From: Cyanobacteria bacterium HKST-UBA02
GTDB lineage: Bacteria > Cyanobacteriota > Vampirovibrionia > Obscuribacterales > Obscuribacteraceae
Length of the DNA: 10,464 nt
NCBI GenBank assembly: GCA_020431945.1
Contig: JAGQHH010000653.1
Location: 1-10,464, forward strand
Reading direction: 5' to 3'
The stretch's first letter is position 1; the number at the start of each line of letters is the position of its first letter. The notes beneath the pieces are model-generated. The model was not told where the DNA came from and searched no databases. It worked only from the letters and a program-made list of their open reading frames with translations. Shown one piece after another: positions 1 through 6,300 of the stretch. A program made the position numbers and the translations under genes.

Positions 1-692
1 GAGCCGGAAATGCTGAAAAAGGGCACCCCGGCCTCTCCGGCCACAGCCTTGGCAAGAAGCGTCTTGCCTGTCCCGGGAGCGCCTACGAGAAGCACACCCC
101 TGGGAATACGGGCACCGAGAGCCTGGAATTTCTCCGGGCTCTTGAGAAAGTCGACTATCTCCTGGAGCTCTTGTTTGGCCTCGTCAATCCCGGCCACATC
201 CGAGAAGCTCACTTTCACCTTGTTGTCCACCATGAGCTTGGCACGGCTGCGCCCGAAGCTCATGGCCTGGTTGCCGCCGGATTGGGCGCTCTTGACCATG
301 AAGACGATGAGAGCGATGACGATTATCGGCAGGATGAGGGTGCCAAGATAACCGAACCAGAGACCGGACTTGTCCACATCATTGACCTGGACTGCCACAC
401 CCACGTCGTTGAGCTCTTTGAGCAGAGACTCTTTGGCCTCGACCGGAACGACCACGGGCTTCTCCACCGGCTTCTCGTCAGGCTGGGTGGGCTTGAATTT
501 CACTTTCACCACCGATTCGCCGTTGGTGAACACGACATTCTGGATGTCGGAAGGCTGGTTGTGGACAATCTTGAGAAGCCCCGAATAAGTGGTGGGCTCC
601 TCTTTCTTGGTAATGGTCGTCAACGAGAAGATGAACACGACCAAGACTATCAGCAAAACAAAAACGGCCCAGGTAGTACCGTATTTCCTCAT
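1..692 (-). CDS. ftsH: ATP-dependent zinc metalloprotease FtsH, N-terminal 230 residues (cut by window edge)
   Basis: FtsH is a membrane-anchored AAA+ hexamer that extracts and degrades membrane and short-lived proteins. The visible part shows the family layout: a first membrane segment (about residues 8-26), a periplasmic domain (27-110), a second membrane segment (about 114-133), the linker, and the start of the AAA domain with the typical [16 protein letters not shown] stretch (161-176) and Walker A GAPGTGKT (204-211). The reading frame is open through the left edge, so Walker B, the SRH and the HEXXH protease site lie outside. The ATG at 690-692 is preceded by GGAG with an 8-nt spacer, and no better start is seen. 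It lies downstream of tilS in the same direction, with a 202-bp gap containing its own promoter. The periplasmic domain carries a Pro/Val/Lys/Glu-rich stretch at about residues 68-87. Identification is very secure; only completeness is unknown. Confidence 0.97.
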   Translation of the reverse strand, partial: MRKYGTTWAVFVLLIVLVVFIFSLTTITKKEEPTTYSGLLKIVHNQPSDIQNVVFTNGESVVKVKFKPTQPDEKPVEKPVVVPVEAKESLLKELNDVGVAVQVNDVDKSGLWFGYLGTLILPIIVIALIVFMVKSAQSGGNQAMSFGRSRAKLMVDNKVKVSFSDVAGIDEAKQELQEIVDFLKSPEKFQALGARIPRGVLLVGAPGTGKTLLAKAVAGEAGVPFFSISG

Positions 693-721
693 CGAACCAG
701 CTCCAGTTGGACAATCTCCAG

Positions 722-730
722 ATTATATCA
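722..730 (-). promoter_or_regulatory. Extended -10 promoter of ftsH
   Basis: Read on the minus strand this is TGATATAAT: a perfect TATAAT hexamer with the TGn extension. Transcription would start near 715, giving a leader of about 22 nt that contains the GGAG ribosome site before the ftsH ATG at 692. No good -35 hexamer lies at the right distance, which is typical for extended -10 promoters. It would allow ftsH to be expressed independently of tilS. The match is seen directly; activity is inferred. Confidence 0.6.
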
Positions 731-736
731 CGCCGT

Positions 737-749
737 ATAGAGGCTCTAT
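737..749. promoter_or_regulatory. Perfect 13-bp dyad just upstream of the ftsH -10 (possible operator)
   Basis: ATAGAG-G-CTCTAT is a perfect 6-bp inverted repeat around one central base. It occupies about -22 to -35 relative to the inferred ftsH start, between the -10 element and the -35 position, where a bound protein would act on RNA polymerase. No known regulator is recognised from this motif, and a 13-bp dyad can occur by chance. Confidence 0.3.
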
Positions 750-894
750 GCCACATCCTATCAGGTTTTTCAGCCATATGACCGGAGTTGGCATTGGCTT
801 GTTCCCGGGATGCCGGGGGCGGTAACCGAAAAGCCTCCACCTGCTGACATAGCACGATTTCATAATCTTAAAGGTTTAATCTTATCCGAACCGC

Positions 895-2391
895 CTAGCA
901 GACCGTCCCTGCATCAATTACCAGCCTCTGCCAGCTCAAACGATGGCTGGGTCTGCGGCCGGCTCGAAGCTTCTCGGACAGTCCCGCCTGCGGGACCCAG
1001 AGGACCTCGCGGCTGTCGGCAAGCACTACAGTAGCCGGGCGGTCGCCCTGCAAGTCGAAGTCCCCGGGGTCGAGAGCACCGGAAACAAGCTTGTGGGTGT
1101 GGAGAAACTGTTTGAGACGCACAGACTCGCTCATGCCGAAAGGCTGTATGCGGTCGCCAGGTCTGCGGTAGCGGACACAAAGCGGAGGCTCCACCCGGGA
1201 GAGATCCACCAGGGCGGAGAGGGCACCGGCCGGGGGAAAGCCGTTCTCGGCTTGCGATTCAGCCTCCAGGGCAGTCACCCTGAGGCTGGCGTCCAGCCAG
1301 GTGATGACTGTGCTGGCGCTACCGGAGCCCTCCGGGACCCTGATCTCGGTGTTTCTGGAAAGCTGGAACTCGGAGGGCTCATCAGGGCTGTCGACCCTGT
1401 GGAAGACCAGGCTCGCCGTTTCCCGGGCCACCGACCAGTCTCGATTGAGGCTGAAACTTTCCTGCCCGGAGAGCCCTTCCGCCAGCTCGATAATCAGGCT
1501 GATCCTTTCATTGTCCGGCTCCACATCGATATCGGCCAGGGCAAGACGGACCAGGCGCCGCCTGAGAGCCAGATGGGCTCCTGCAAAGCCCTCCAGGGAC
1601 CAGGTCAGGCTGTCATTTTCGCCCCGCTCCTCAATCTGTGAGCGGAGCTGGCGAGCGAGCCGGTCCATGAAATCCTGCTCGTCTTCTATGACCGTCCGCA
1701 AGCGGCTCAAACTGCTCCTGAATCCGGGGAAGCGACTCTCGATCAGAGGCACGATCTGGTGCCGTATATAGTTTCGCCGGTATTCATGATTCTCGTTGCT
1801 GCTGTCCGAGCGCCACTCGAGTCCGCGCTCGAGAAGATAAGCGAGGCACTCTTTCCTGGTGGCGGCAAGAAGCGGGCGGACTATATAAAGACCGGAGTCC
1901 GGGCTGAGCTCTCGCAGCGCCTTCATGCCTGTGAGACCGGCCGGAGCGGTGCCCCGGAAGAGCCTGAAGAGCATGGTCTCAATCTGATCGTCCAGGGTAT
2001 GACCGGTGACAATAACGGATGCACCGGCGCGTCGAGCCTCGCCTTGAAGATGACGATAACGGCTCTCGCGCAGACTGTTCTCGTCGCTCTCCTCCTGTCG
2101 GCTGTGCACCACGGCGAGCTCGATCCCGAAACTATCGCAAAGACTTCGGCAGAATCTCTCGTCATCATCCGACTCTTTCCCGCGCAGATGATGATTGACA
2201 TGGCAGGCGGTGAGCTTCCGATCTGTGACGACTGACAGCGCCGCCAGCAGTGCGGTGGAATCGCCACCACCGGATACCGCCAGCATCAAGGGTCCGGCTC
2301 CGGCGCTTGCCGGCAAGCCGGCAAGCGAATCGCCAAGGGCGCTTGCAAGCCGCTCCTCGAATGACCTGGCAAAGACCGGCTCTCGTTCCAT
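895..2391 (-). CDS. tilS: tRNA(Ile)-lysidine synthetase TilS
   Basis: TilS is a cytoplasmic enzyme that uses ATP and lysine to convert C34 of tRNA-Ile2 (anticodon CAU) to lysidine, so that it reads AUA and is charged with isoleucine. The 498-residue product has the N-type PP-loop SGGGDS at residues 40-45, HVNHHLRG at 64-71, the family motif GHTLDDQIETMLFRLFRG at 130-147, and the RRNYIRHQIVP stretch at 205-215. A middle helical domain follows, then the C-terminal TilS domain with RRPGDRIQPFGM at 409-420. Length fits the longer, multi-domain TilS forms. The ATG at 2391 puts the PP-loop at the usual distance from the N terminus; its ribosome site is weak. ftsH follows downstream in the same direction. 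The upstream neighbour is divergent with a 47-bp gap. No truncation or missing motif is seen. Confidence 0.96.
   Translation of the reverse strand: MEREPVFARSFEERLASALGDSLAGLPASAGAGPLMLAVSGGGDSTALLAALSVVTDRKLTACHVNHHLRGKESDDDERFCRSLCDSFGIELAVVHSRQEESDENSLRESRYRHLQGEARRAGASVIVTGHTLDDQIETMLFRLFRGTAPAGLTGMKALRELSPDSGLYIVRPLLAATRKECLAYLLERGLEWRSDSSNENHEYRRNYIRHQIVPLIESRFPGFRSSLSRLRTVIEDEQDFMDRLARQLRSQIEERGENDSLTWSLEGFAGAHLALRRRLVRLALADIDVEPDNERISLIIELAEGLSGQESFSLNRDWSVARETASLVFHRVDSPDEPSEFQLSRNTEIRVPEGSGSASTVITWLDASLRVTALEAESQAENGFPPAGALSALVDLSRVEPPLCVRYRRPGDRIQPFGMSESVRLKQFLHTHKLVSGALDPGDFDLQGDRPATVVLADSREVLWVPQAGLSEKLRAGRRPSHRLSWQRLVIDAGTVC
2304..2327. other. 10-bp perfect hairpin inside the early tilS coding region
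   Basis: CGCTTGCCGG at 2304-2313 pairs perfectly with CCGGCAAGCG at 2318-2327 around a 4-nt loop. It covers about codons 22-29 of tilS. No T-run follows on either strand, so it is not an intrinsic terminator. It could affect early translation or simply reflect coding of a Leu/Ala/Gly/Pro-rich stretch. Confidence 0.4.
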
Positions 2392-2438
2392 AATAAGTCG
2401 ATTCCAGCTTTACAACTACTAAAGCGCCCGGCACTGAC

Positions 2439-3302
2439 ATGGGTTATTCTAACAACAGAATGAACACCCGTTTTCTCACCCTTCTATTGATAGTCTTGCT
2501 GGCAGTGCCCGGTGCCAGGGGCGAAGAGTCACCGTCGCTCCAGGGCTCGGTGGACCAGAACGAAGTTTCCCCTACCGAGAGCAACAGTAATTCAGGCAAC
2601 ACGATCCCTGCTGAAGTAATGGACATGCCGGCACCGGCCCTACCCGGCAAGGTCGAGGATAACGGCGCCAGCCTGGGAAGCGAGCAGGGACAGATGGGTG
2701 ACTACACCCCGGGGAAGCCGCTCAGAGCCACCGTCAAGAAAAGCGCTCTGCATGGCAATGCCGATGAGAACGATCCGGATTTCAGCGGGATGACCGGCTC
2801 CACCGACGATGAGAACGTCTTGAAGGGTACCGCCAGCAAAGACGGAGCCGCCGGTCTCGCAGCGCAAGATCCGGATCTCGACGATCAGGAGCTCATGGTG
2901 GAATGGGACAAGTGGCGCAATCGTTTCCTGTGGACGGTGCAGGGGAGCCTCACCGCCAACATGAATGACCCTGATAATCAGAGAGCCGTCTGGAATCCCC
3001 AGCTTCAGGCTATGGTGATGATGCCTCGTTTTCCCCTGGGCATAACCGCCTGGTTCTCATGCACGGTGACGAAAAACCGCAAAATCCTCAATCTCAAACT
3101 CGAGCATACCTCGGGCTATCCCGAATACGACCAGGCGGTTCTGGATGCGGTGCGCTCCCTGGAGGGGACGGGAATACTGAAATTCCCGGGACGCTCGCGG
3201 CGTCTCAAGGTCAGACAGATGGCCGGTATCAAGACATCGACCACCGGCGGCCGGCAGTTCTTCAAATTCGGTGACGTCGAACGCTATCGAGTCAATCCCT
3301 GA
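2439..3302 (+). CDS. Exported protein with TonB/TolA-like C-terminal domain
   Basis: The 287-residue product begins with a hydrophobic export segment (about residues 11-26, then GARGEE), which is either a cleaved signal peptide or a membrane anchor. A low-complexity acidic and Ser/Gly/Asp-rich linker follows (about 30-150). The C-terminal part (about 196-262) has the TonB C-terminal fold signature: a strand (WFSCTVTKNRKILNLKL), then TSGYPEYDQAVLDAVRSL and KFPGRSRR. In TonB-family proteins this domain contacts outer-membrane or periplasmic partners; here the partner is unknown. No ExbB/ExbD genes are in the window, so energised transport is not implied. A second in-frame ATG at 2460 would shorten the n-region by seven residues and is equally plausible, since neither start has a clear ribosome site. 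It is divergent from tilS and ends before a convergent tRNA gene. Confidence 0.8.
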   Translation: MGYSNNRMNTRFLTLLLIVLLAVPGARGEESPSLQGSVDQNEVSPTESNSNSGNTIPAEVMDMPAPALPGKVEDNGASLGSEQGQMGDYTPGKPLRATVKKSALHGNADENDPDFSGMTGSTDDENVLKGTASKDGAAGLAAQDPDLDDQELMVEWDKWRNRFLWTVQGSLTANMNDPDNQRAVWNPQLQAMVMMPRFPLGITAWFSCTVTKNRKILNLKLEHTSGYPEYDQAVLDAVRSLEGTGILKFPGRSRRLKVRQMAGIKTSTTGGRQFFKFGDVERYRVNP

Positions 3303-3339
3303 CGGACGCGAATCACCGTATATGGTTGCTTGGTAAATT

Positions 3340-3413
3340 TGGCACGGGACAGAATCGAACTGTCGACCTGGCGGTTATGAGTCGCCCGCTCTAACCTTCT
3401 GAGCTACCGTGCC
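3340..3413 (-). tRNA. tRNA with anticodon CAU (elongator Met or Ile2)
   Basis: The 74-nt minus-strand sequence folds into a full cloverleaf. The acceptor stem GGCACGG/CCGTGCC has 7 pairs, the D arm is GCTC-loop-GAGC, the anticodon loop is CTCATAA (CAT at 3377-3379), the variable loop is AGGTC, and the T arm is GACAG-TTCGATT-CTGTC. Discriminator A is at 3340 and no CCA is encoded. The anticodon stem has four pairs plus an A31-C39 mismatch closing the loop. It lacks the three G-C pairs next to the anticodon loop typical of initiator tRNA-Met. The arm GGCGA-CTCATAA resembles, from memory, the E. coli lysidine-modified tRNA-Ile2, but elongator Met tRNAs share the same loop, so identity is open. 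A strong promoter lies upstream. Confidence 0.93.
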
Positions 3414-3420
3414 TCGAGGC

Positions 3421-3447
3421 GCGAAAATCTGCGAAAGTCGCGAAAGT
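3421..3447. repeat. Three short direct repeats (GCGAAA) in the tRNA leader
   Basis: GCGAAAAT at 3421, GCGAAAGT at 3431 and GCGAAAGT at 3440 recur at 10- and 9-bp spacing, about one helical turn. They lie between the inferred transcription start of the tRNA (near 3442) and its mature 5' end (3413). They could be a phased binding site or part of the processed leader. Confidence 0.4.
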
Positions 3448-3449
3448 GC

Positions 3450-3479
3450 ATTATCTATAGCAGGGTCTGCCGGTGTCAA
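3450..3479 (-). promoter_or_regulatory. Sigma70-type promoter of the CAU tRNA gene
   Basis: On the minus strand a perfect -35 TTGACA (3474-3479) is followed after 18 bp by a -10 GATAAT (3450-3455); an overlapping TAGATA gives 16 bp. Transcription would start near 3442, about 29 nt before the mature tRNA 5' end. Position and quality fit a stable-RNA promoter. The upstream flank (3481-3492) is AT-rich, which could serve as an UP element. Confidence 0.7.
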
Positions 3480-3561
3480 GCTTAAATCGAAATTATGAAC
3501 CGGGTGCTGATGCTTGTAGCCTGGCTATGATGGTAAGAGCAGTTGTTTTCCGGATAAAGCG

Positions 3562-3849
3562 ATGATTATTTACGAACTTGCAATTTTAGGCGGGATTCTC
3601 GTATTCGGGATCGTCGCCCTGGCAGCATGCGGCAGACCGCTGGCCGAGGCTTATTCGGAAAAAGTGAAAGCACGTTATGCCGAGGTGAGCCCGGAAAAGT
3701 TCGAAGCCCTTTCCGAGAAGACCGCACGACTCGAGGCCGAAATCATCGACCTCAGACAGACAGTGAAGAGCCTGGAGGAGGCTCTCGAGTTCGAAAGAGG
3801 ACTCGAATCTGGGAAAGGGCAATCCCTGAAGTTCAAAGTAAAGGAGTAA
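3562..3849 (+). CDS. Small membrane protein with cytoplasmic coiled coil (PspB-like layout)
   Basis: The family is not recognised with confidence. The 95-residue product has one N-terminal membrane helix (about residues 4-23), a short charged linker, and a predicted coiled coil (about 45-82, heptad-like Leu/Ile spacing, rich in Glu/Lys/Arg), then a basic tail. One membrane helix followed by a short helical hairpin or coil resembles the phage-shock protein PspB in layout only; sequence identity is not shown. A GGA element 7 nt before the ATG is a weak ribosome site. Its last two codons and stop (AAG GAG TAA) form the Shine-Dalgarno of the downstream prohibitin gene, so the two are almost certainly co-transcribed and coupled. 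A partner or assembly factor for the SPFH protein is an inference from this arrangement. Confidence 0.75.
   Translation: MIIYELAILGGILVFGIVALAACGRPLAEAYSEKVKARYAEVSPEKFEALSEKTARLEAEIIDLRQTVKSLEEALEFERGLESGKGQSLKFKVKE
3841..3846 (+). promoter_or_regulatory. Shine-Dalgarno of the prohibitin-like gene embedded in the upstream stop region
   Basis: AAGGAG lies 7 nt before the ATG at 3854 and doubles as the last two sense codons of the preceding 95-residue gene, followed directly by its TAA stop. It fixes the start of the downstream gene and implies translational coupling. Confidence 0.8.
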
Positions 3850-3853
3850 ATAG

Positions 3854-4723
3854 ATGTTAGAGTTGATTTTCCTGGTCCTCGCCCTGGCGTCGATCTGCGT
3901 TGCTGCGACATCCAAGCAGTTGCAGGCACGGGTCGGAGGCTTCGTCGGCTTTTTCCTCTTCGGCTCCGTTTTCATAATGACAAGCGTAGCGGTAGTGGTG
4001 GAGCCCGGCAACGCCGGCATAGTTTTCAACCGCATGGGCGGTATCGAAAAGCGTGTCCTGCCCTCCGGTCTGCAGTTCGTCATGCCCCTGGTAGAGACAG
4101 TGATCCAGCATGATGTCCGCACCCAGCGCATCTCCTTCCAGAACGAGGAAGCGGTGAGCTCGGACCAGCAGGTCATCCACACCGATGTCACCCTGAACTT
4201 CCACCCCAAGATCAACGAGCTCTGGATGCTCTATAGCGAAGTGGGTCTCGATTATGGTGACAAGATCGTCGGACCGGTGGTGAGAGAAGCCCTGAAAGCC
4301 GAAATCGCCAAGCATAAGGTAGACGATCTCCTGGCCAATCGGGCCGAGGTCAGCCAGAATATTCGTTCTTATGTAATGAGCAAACTGGCGGAAAAACACC
4401 TGGAGATGGAGATGATCTCCCTCACCAATGTGCGCTTCTCTCAGGAGTATCAGGCAGCCGTCGAGCAGAAACAGGTCGCCCTGCAGAATGCCCAGGCCAT
4501 GCGGAATACCCTGGAAAAGGCCAAGGTCGAAGCGGATATCACCCGCACCAAAGCCGATGCGGAAGCCTATCAGATCCAGGCCGTTCAGAAAGCCCTCGGC
4601 GCCAGCCCTGACTTCGTCAAACTGGAAGCCGTACGCAAGCTGAACCCCAATGCCCAGATCATCTATGTGCCCCACGGCACATCGGTACTGGTGCCCGGTA
4701 CGCTACCCGGCGCAAGCAAATAG
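3854..4723 (+). CDS. Prohibitin/SPFH (band 7) family membrane protein
   Basis: SPFH proteins form large ring or cage assemblies at membranes; prohibitins and HflK/HflC control FtsH proteases in mitochondria and E. coli. The 289-residue product has two hydrophobic segments near the N terminus (about 2-18 and 29-48). An SPFH domain follows (about 48-195), beginning VEPGNAGIVFNRMGGIEKRVLPSG and including QRISFQNEEAVSSD, then the helical region at about 197-247 rich in Ala, Gln, Glu and Lys that is typical of prohibitins. The tail NPNAQIIYVPHG (264-275) also fits the prohibitin family. The start is fixed by AAGGAG at 3841. It is the second gene of a two-gene unit. A first hydrophobic segment before the usual one is slightly unusual. 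A terminator hairpin follows within 6 nt of the stop. Confidence 0.92.
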   Translation: MLELIFLVLALASICVAATSKQLQARVGGFVGFFLFGSVFIMTSVAVVVEPGNAGIVFNRMGGIEKRVLPSGLQFVMPLVETVIQHDVRTQRISFQNEEAVSSDQQVIHTDVTLNFHPKINELWMLYSEVGLDYGDKIVGPVVREALKAEIAKHKVDDLLANRAEVSQNIRSYVMSKLAEKHLEMEMISLTNVRFSQEYQAAVEQKQVALQNAQAMRNTLEKAKVEADITRTKADAEAYQIQAVQKALGASPDFVKLEAVRKLNPNAQIIYVPHGTSVLVPGTLPGASK

Positions 4724-4728
4724 AAAAA

Positions 4729-4754
4729 GGAAAGGGAGCTCCGGCTCCCTTTCT
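4729..4754. terminator. Bidirectional intrinsic terminator between convergent genes
   Basis: AAAGGGAGC (4731-4739) pairs with GCTCCCTTT (4744-4752) around a TCCG loop, and a further G-C and a G-T pair extend the stem to 4729-4754. On the minus strand the stem is followed by five T (4728-4724), a good terminator for the amidotransferase-like gene, whose stop is at 4756. On the plus strand the tail is less T-rich, so termination of the prohibitin unit is probable but weaker. Confidence 0.85.
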
Positions 4755-4755
4755 G

Positions 4756-5463
4756 CTAATTGGATGAAACTCTGACCAGCTCGTCGAAAAGACATTTGCT
4801 CACGTCATAGCACCGCTCGGGGTGCCACTGCACACCGATGAGAAAACGGCTGCCCTCGCCCTCTACGGCCTCCACGACACCATCCTCGGCCCGGGAGACC
4901 ACCACCAGACCGCGCCCGGGCTCTTTCACCGCTTGATGGTGCGAGGTGGAGATTTCTACTTTCTCGCGCTTATAGATGTCATAGAGGCGGCTGCCCTTAT
5001 CGATATCCACGCTGTGCTTGTTGAAGCCGCGGTCCCAGCCTTCCGGACTGGCGTGCATGACACCCGACTCGGGATAACTGGATGGAATGTCCTGGACCAG
5101 GCTACCGCCCAGACCGACATTAATAAGCTGCGCCCCCAGGCAGATTCCCAGGATTGGCAGTTTTTCCTCCTTCATTGCCCGGTTGAAAAGCCGGAAGTCG
5201 AAGTCATCCCTCTGTGGATCGATGAGCTTGCAAGAAGGATCGGTTTCTTCGTTATATCGCTCCGGGGAATAATCGAGACCTCCCACAAAAATCAGACCGT
5301 CGATCCGCTGGATAATCGCATCGAGATCCGCGTCGGGCATGGGAGGGATGAGAAGTGGAATGCCGCCGCTGTTCGCCACCGATTCGAGATACGGGGTCTG
5401 GAGACTGACCTCCGGGGGCGGGCCTTTCCTTATGTCTACATTGATTCCGATTATGGGCTTCAT
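4756..5463 (-). CDS. Class I glutamine amidotransferase-like hydrolase (peptidase C26, gamma-Glu-GABA hydrolase type)
   Basis: This family hydrolyses gamma-glutamyl amide bonds; PuuD, the best known member, releases GABA from gamma-glutamyl-GABA in putrescine breakdown. The 235-residue product shows the opening KPIIGINVD, the oxyanion-side GLIFVGGLDYSPERY (56-70), the nucleophile elbow GICLGAQLINV with Cys108, SHHQAVK (174-180), and VQWHPE (211-216) giving the His214/Glu216 of the triad. All catalytic residues are present and length fits the family (about 240-255). No other polyamine genes are nearby, so the true substrate is unknown. The gene stands alone on its strand, divergent from pyrE by 71 bp and convergent with the prohibitin unit. 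The ATG at 5463 matches the conserved N terminus although its ribosome site is poor. Confidence 0.93.
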   Translation of the reverse strand: MKPIIGINVDIRKGPPPEVSLQTPYLESVANSGGIPLLIPPMPDADLDAIIQRIDGLIFVGGLDYSPERYNEETDPSCKLIDPQRDDFDFRLFNRAMKEEKLPILGICLGAQLINVGLGGSLVQDIPSSYPESGVMHASPEGWDRGFNKHSVDIDKGSRLYDIYKREKVEISTSHHQAVKEPGRGLVVVSRAEDGVVEAVEGEGSRFLIGVQWHPERCYDVSKCLFDELVRVSSN

Positions 5464-5521
5464 GGTGAAAGAATACCTAAAAATCGTTGATAATAATCAG
5501 CTTGCCGTCTTTAACCTATCT

Positions 5522-5526
5522 AAGGA
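5522..5526 (+). promoter_or_regulatory. Shine-Dalgarno that fixes the pyrE start
   Basis: AAGGA lies 8 nt before the ATG at 5535. An in-frame ATG at 5487 would add 16 residues but has no ribosome site and would extend past the normal family N terminus, so 5535 is preferred. Confidence 0.75.
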
Positions 5527-5534
5527 CATACAAC

Positions 5535-6233
5535 ATGACTTGCTCGATCCAAGAAACCGACAAACTGGTAGGCGATATCCTGAAAGCCGTGGGCGCCTGG
5601 CAGGAAGGACACTTCCTCCTGACCAGCGGCAAGCACAGCAACGAATATATGCAGTGCCAGAAGGTCATGCAGTATCCGCGGCTGGGGAACTTCCTGGCCG
5701 AGCTCTTGATTGGCAAAGTGATCGAGGCAGGTATCCATCCCGAGGTGGTGGTCGGCCCGGCGATGGGAGCCATTCACTGGGAGGTGTTCGTGGCCCAGGC
5801 TCTCGAGCGGCACAATCTGAAAGAGAGCGGCACCATGAGCGGCTACTTTCTGGACGTTGATACCGTATGTGATGCGCTTCCCGGCGACATAACCGACGGA
5901 ATGACCAGGGCTGTTTTCGCCGAGAAAATCGTCGGCGAAAATACTTTCGAGATCAGAAGGGGCGTCGAGCTCGCCCGGGGTCAGAAAGTGCTGGTGGTGG
6001 AAGACGTCACCACCACCGGGGGCTCGTCGAGGCGAGTGCTGGAGCTTCTCAACGAGATGGGCTGCGAGCCGGTGGCGGTGGGAGCAGTGGTGGACCGGAG
6101 CGGCTCGAGAATAACTTACGACACCCCGTTCATCAAACTCCTCACCGTGGACCTGGCTACCTACGACAAGAAAGAATGTCCCATGTGCCAGGCGGGAAGC
6201 ACCGCGATCAAGCCCGGCAGCACAGCCCGGTAG
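5535..6233 (+). CDS. pyrE: Orotate phosphoribosyltransferase PyrE
   Basis: PyrE transfers the phosphoribosyl group of PRPP to orotate, giving OMP, the fifth step of pyrimidine synthesis in the cytoplasm. The 232-residue product shows GHFLLTSGKHSNEYMQ (25-40), VVVGPAMGAIHWE (71-83), AVFAEK (126-131), RRG (141-143), the PRPP-binding signature VLVVEDVTTTGGSS (152-165) and VGAVVDRSG (182-190). The C-terminal YDTPFIKLLTVDLATYDKKE and CPMCQAG stretch fits the form with two close cysteines found in many bacteria. Residues about 92-123 seem to be an insertion relative to the usual family, where the VGPA block is followed almost directly by the FAEK block. The gene is alone, divergent from the hydrolase gene; the next gene on the same strand begins 67 bp later with no clear terminator between. 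Confidence 0.94.
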   Translation: MTCSIQETDKLVGDILKAVGAWQEGHFLLTSGKHSNEYMQCQKVMQYPRLGNFLAELLIGKVIEAGIHPEVVVGPAMGAIHWEVFVAQALERHNLKESGTMSGYFLDVDTVCDALPGDITDGMTRAVFAEKIVGENTFEIRRGVELARGQKVLVVEDVTTTGGSSRRVLELLNEMGCEPVAVGAVVDRSGSRITYDTPFIKLLTVDLATYDKKECPMCQAGSTAIKPGSTAR

Positions 6234-6300
6234 ATCTTCGTCCCCCCGGGTTGGTCCCCGTTGCCGGCCGGGAATAAAATCAGAGACAGGTCCCGATCAG

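Noticed and set aside
815..830. CCCGG/CCGGG hairpin near 807-822, as a tilS terminator
   Set aside because: The stem is only 5 bp and no T-run follows on the minus strand.
723..863. 46-codon minus-strand open frame between tilS and ftsH
   Set aside because: It has no ribosome site, its stop overlaps the ftsH -10 element, and its composition looks random.
3340..3413. Initiator tRNA-fMet
   Set aside because: The anticodon stem lacks the three consecutive G-C pairs next to the loop, and the first acceptor pair is a normal G-C pair.
3857..4675. Minus-strand open frame of 272 codons opposite the prohibitin-like gene
   Set aside because: Antisense shadow of a well-supported SPFH gene; no ribosome site or domain.
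5993..6017. GGTGGTG/CACCACC inverted repeat in pyrE
   Set aside because: It is explained by coding for the conserved PRPP-binding motif (VVEDVTTTG), with no T-run or regulatory position.
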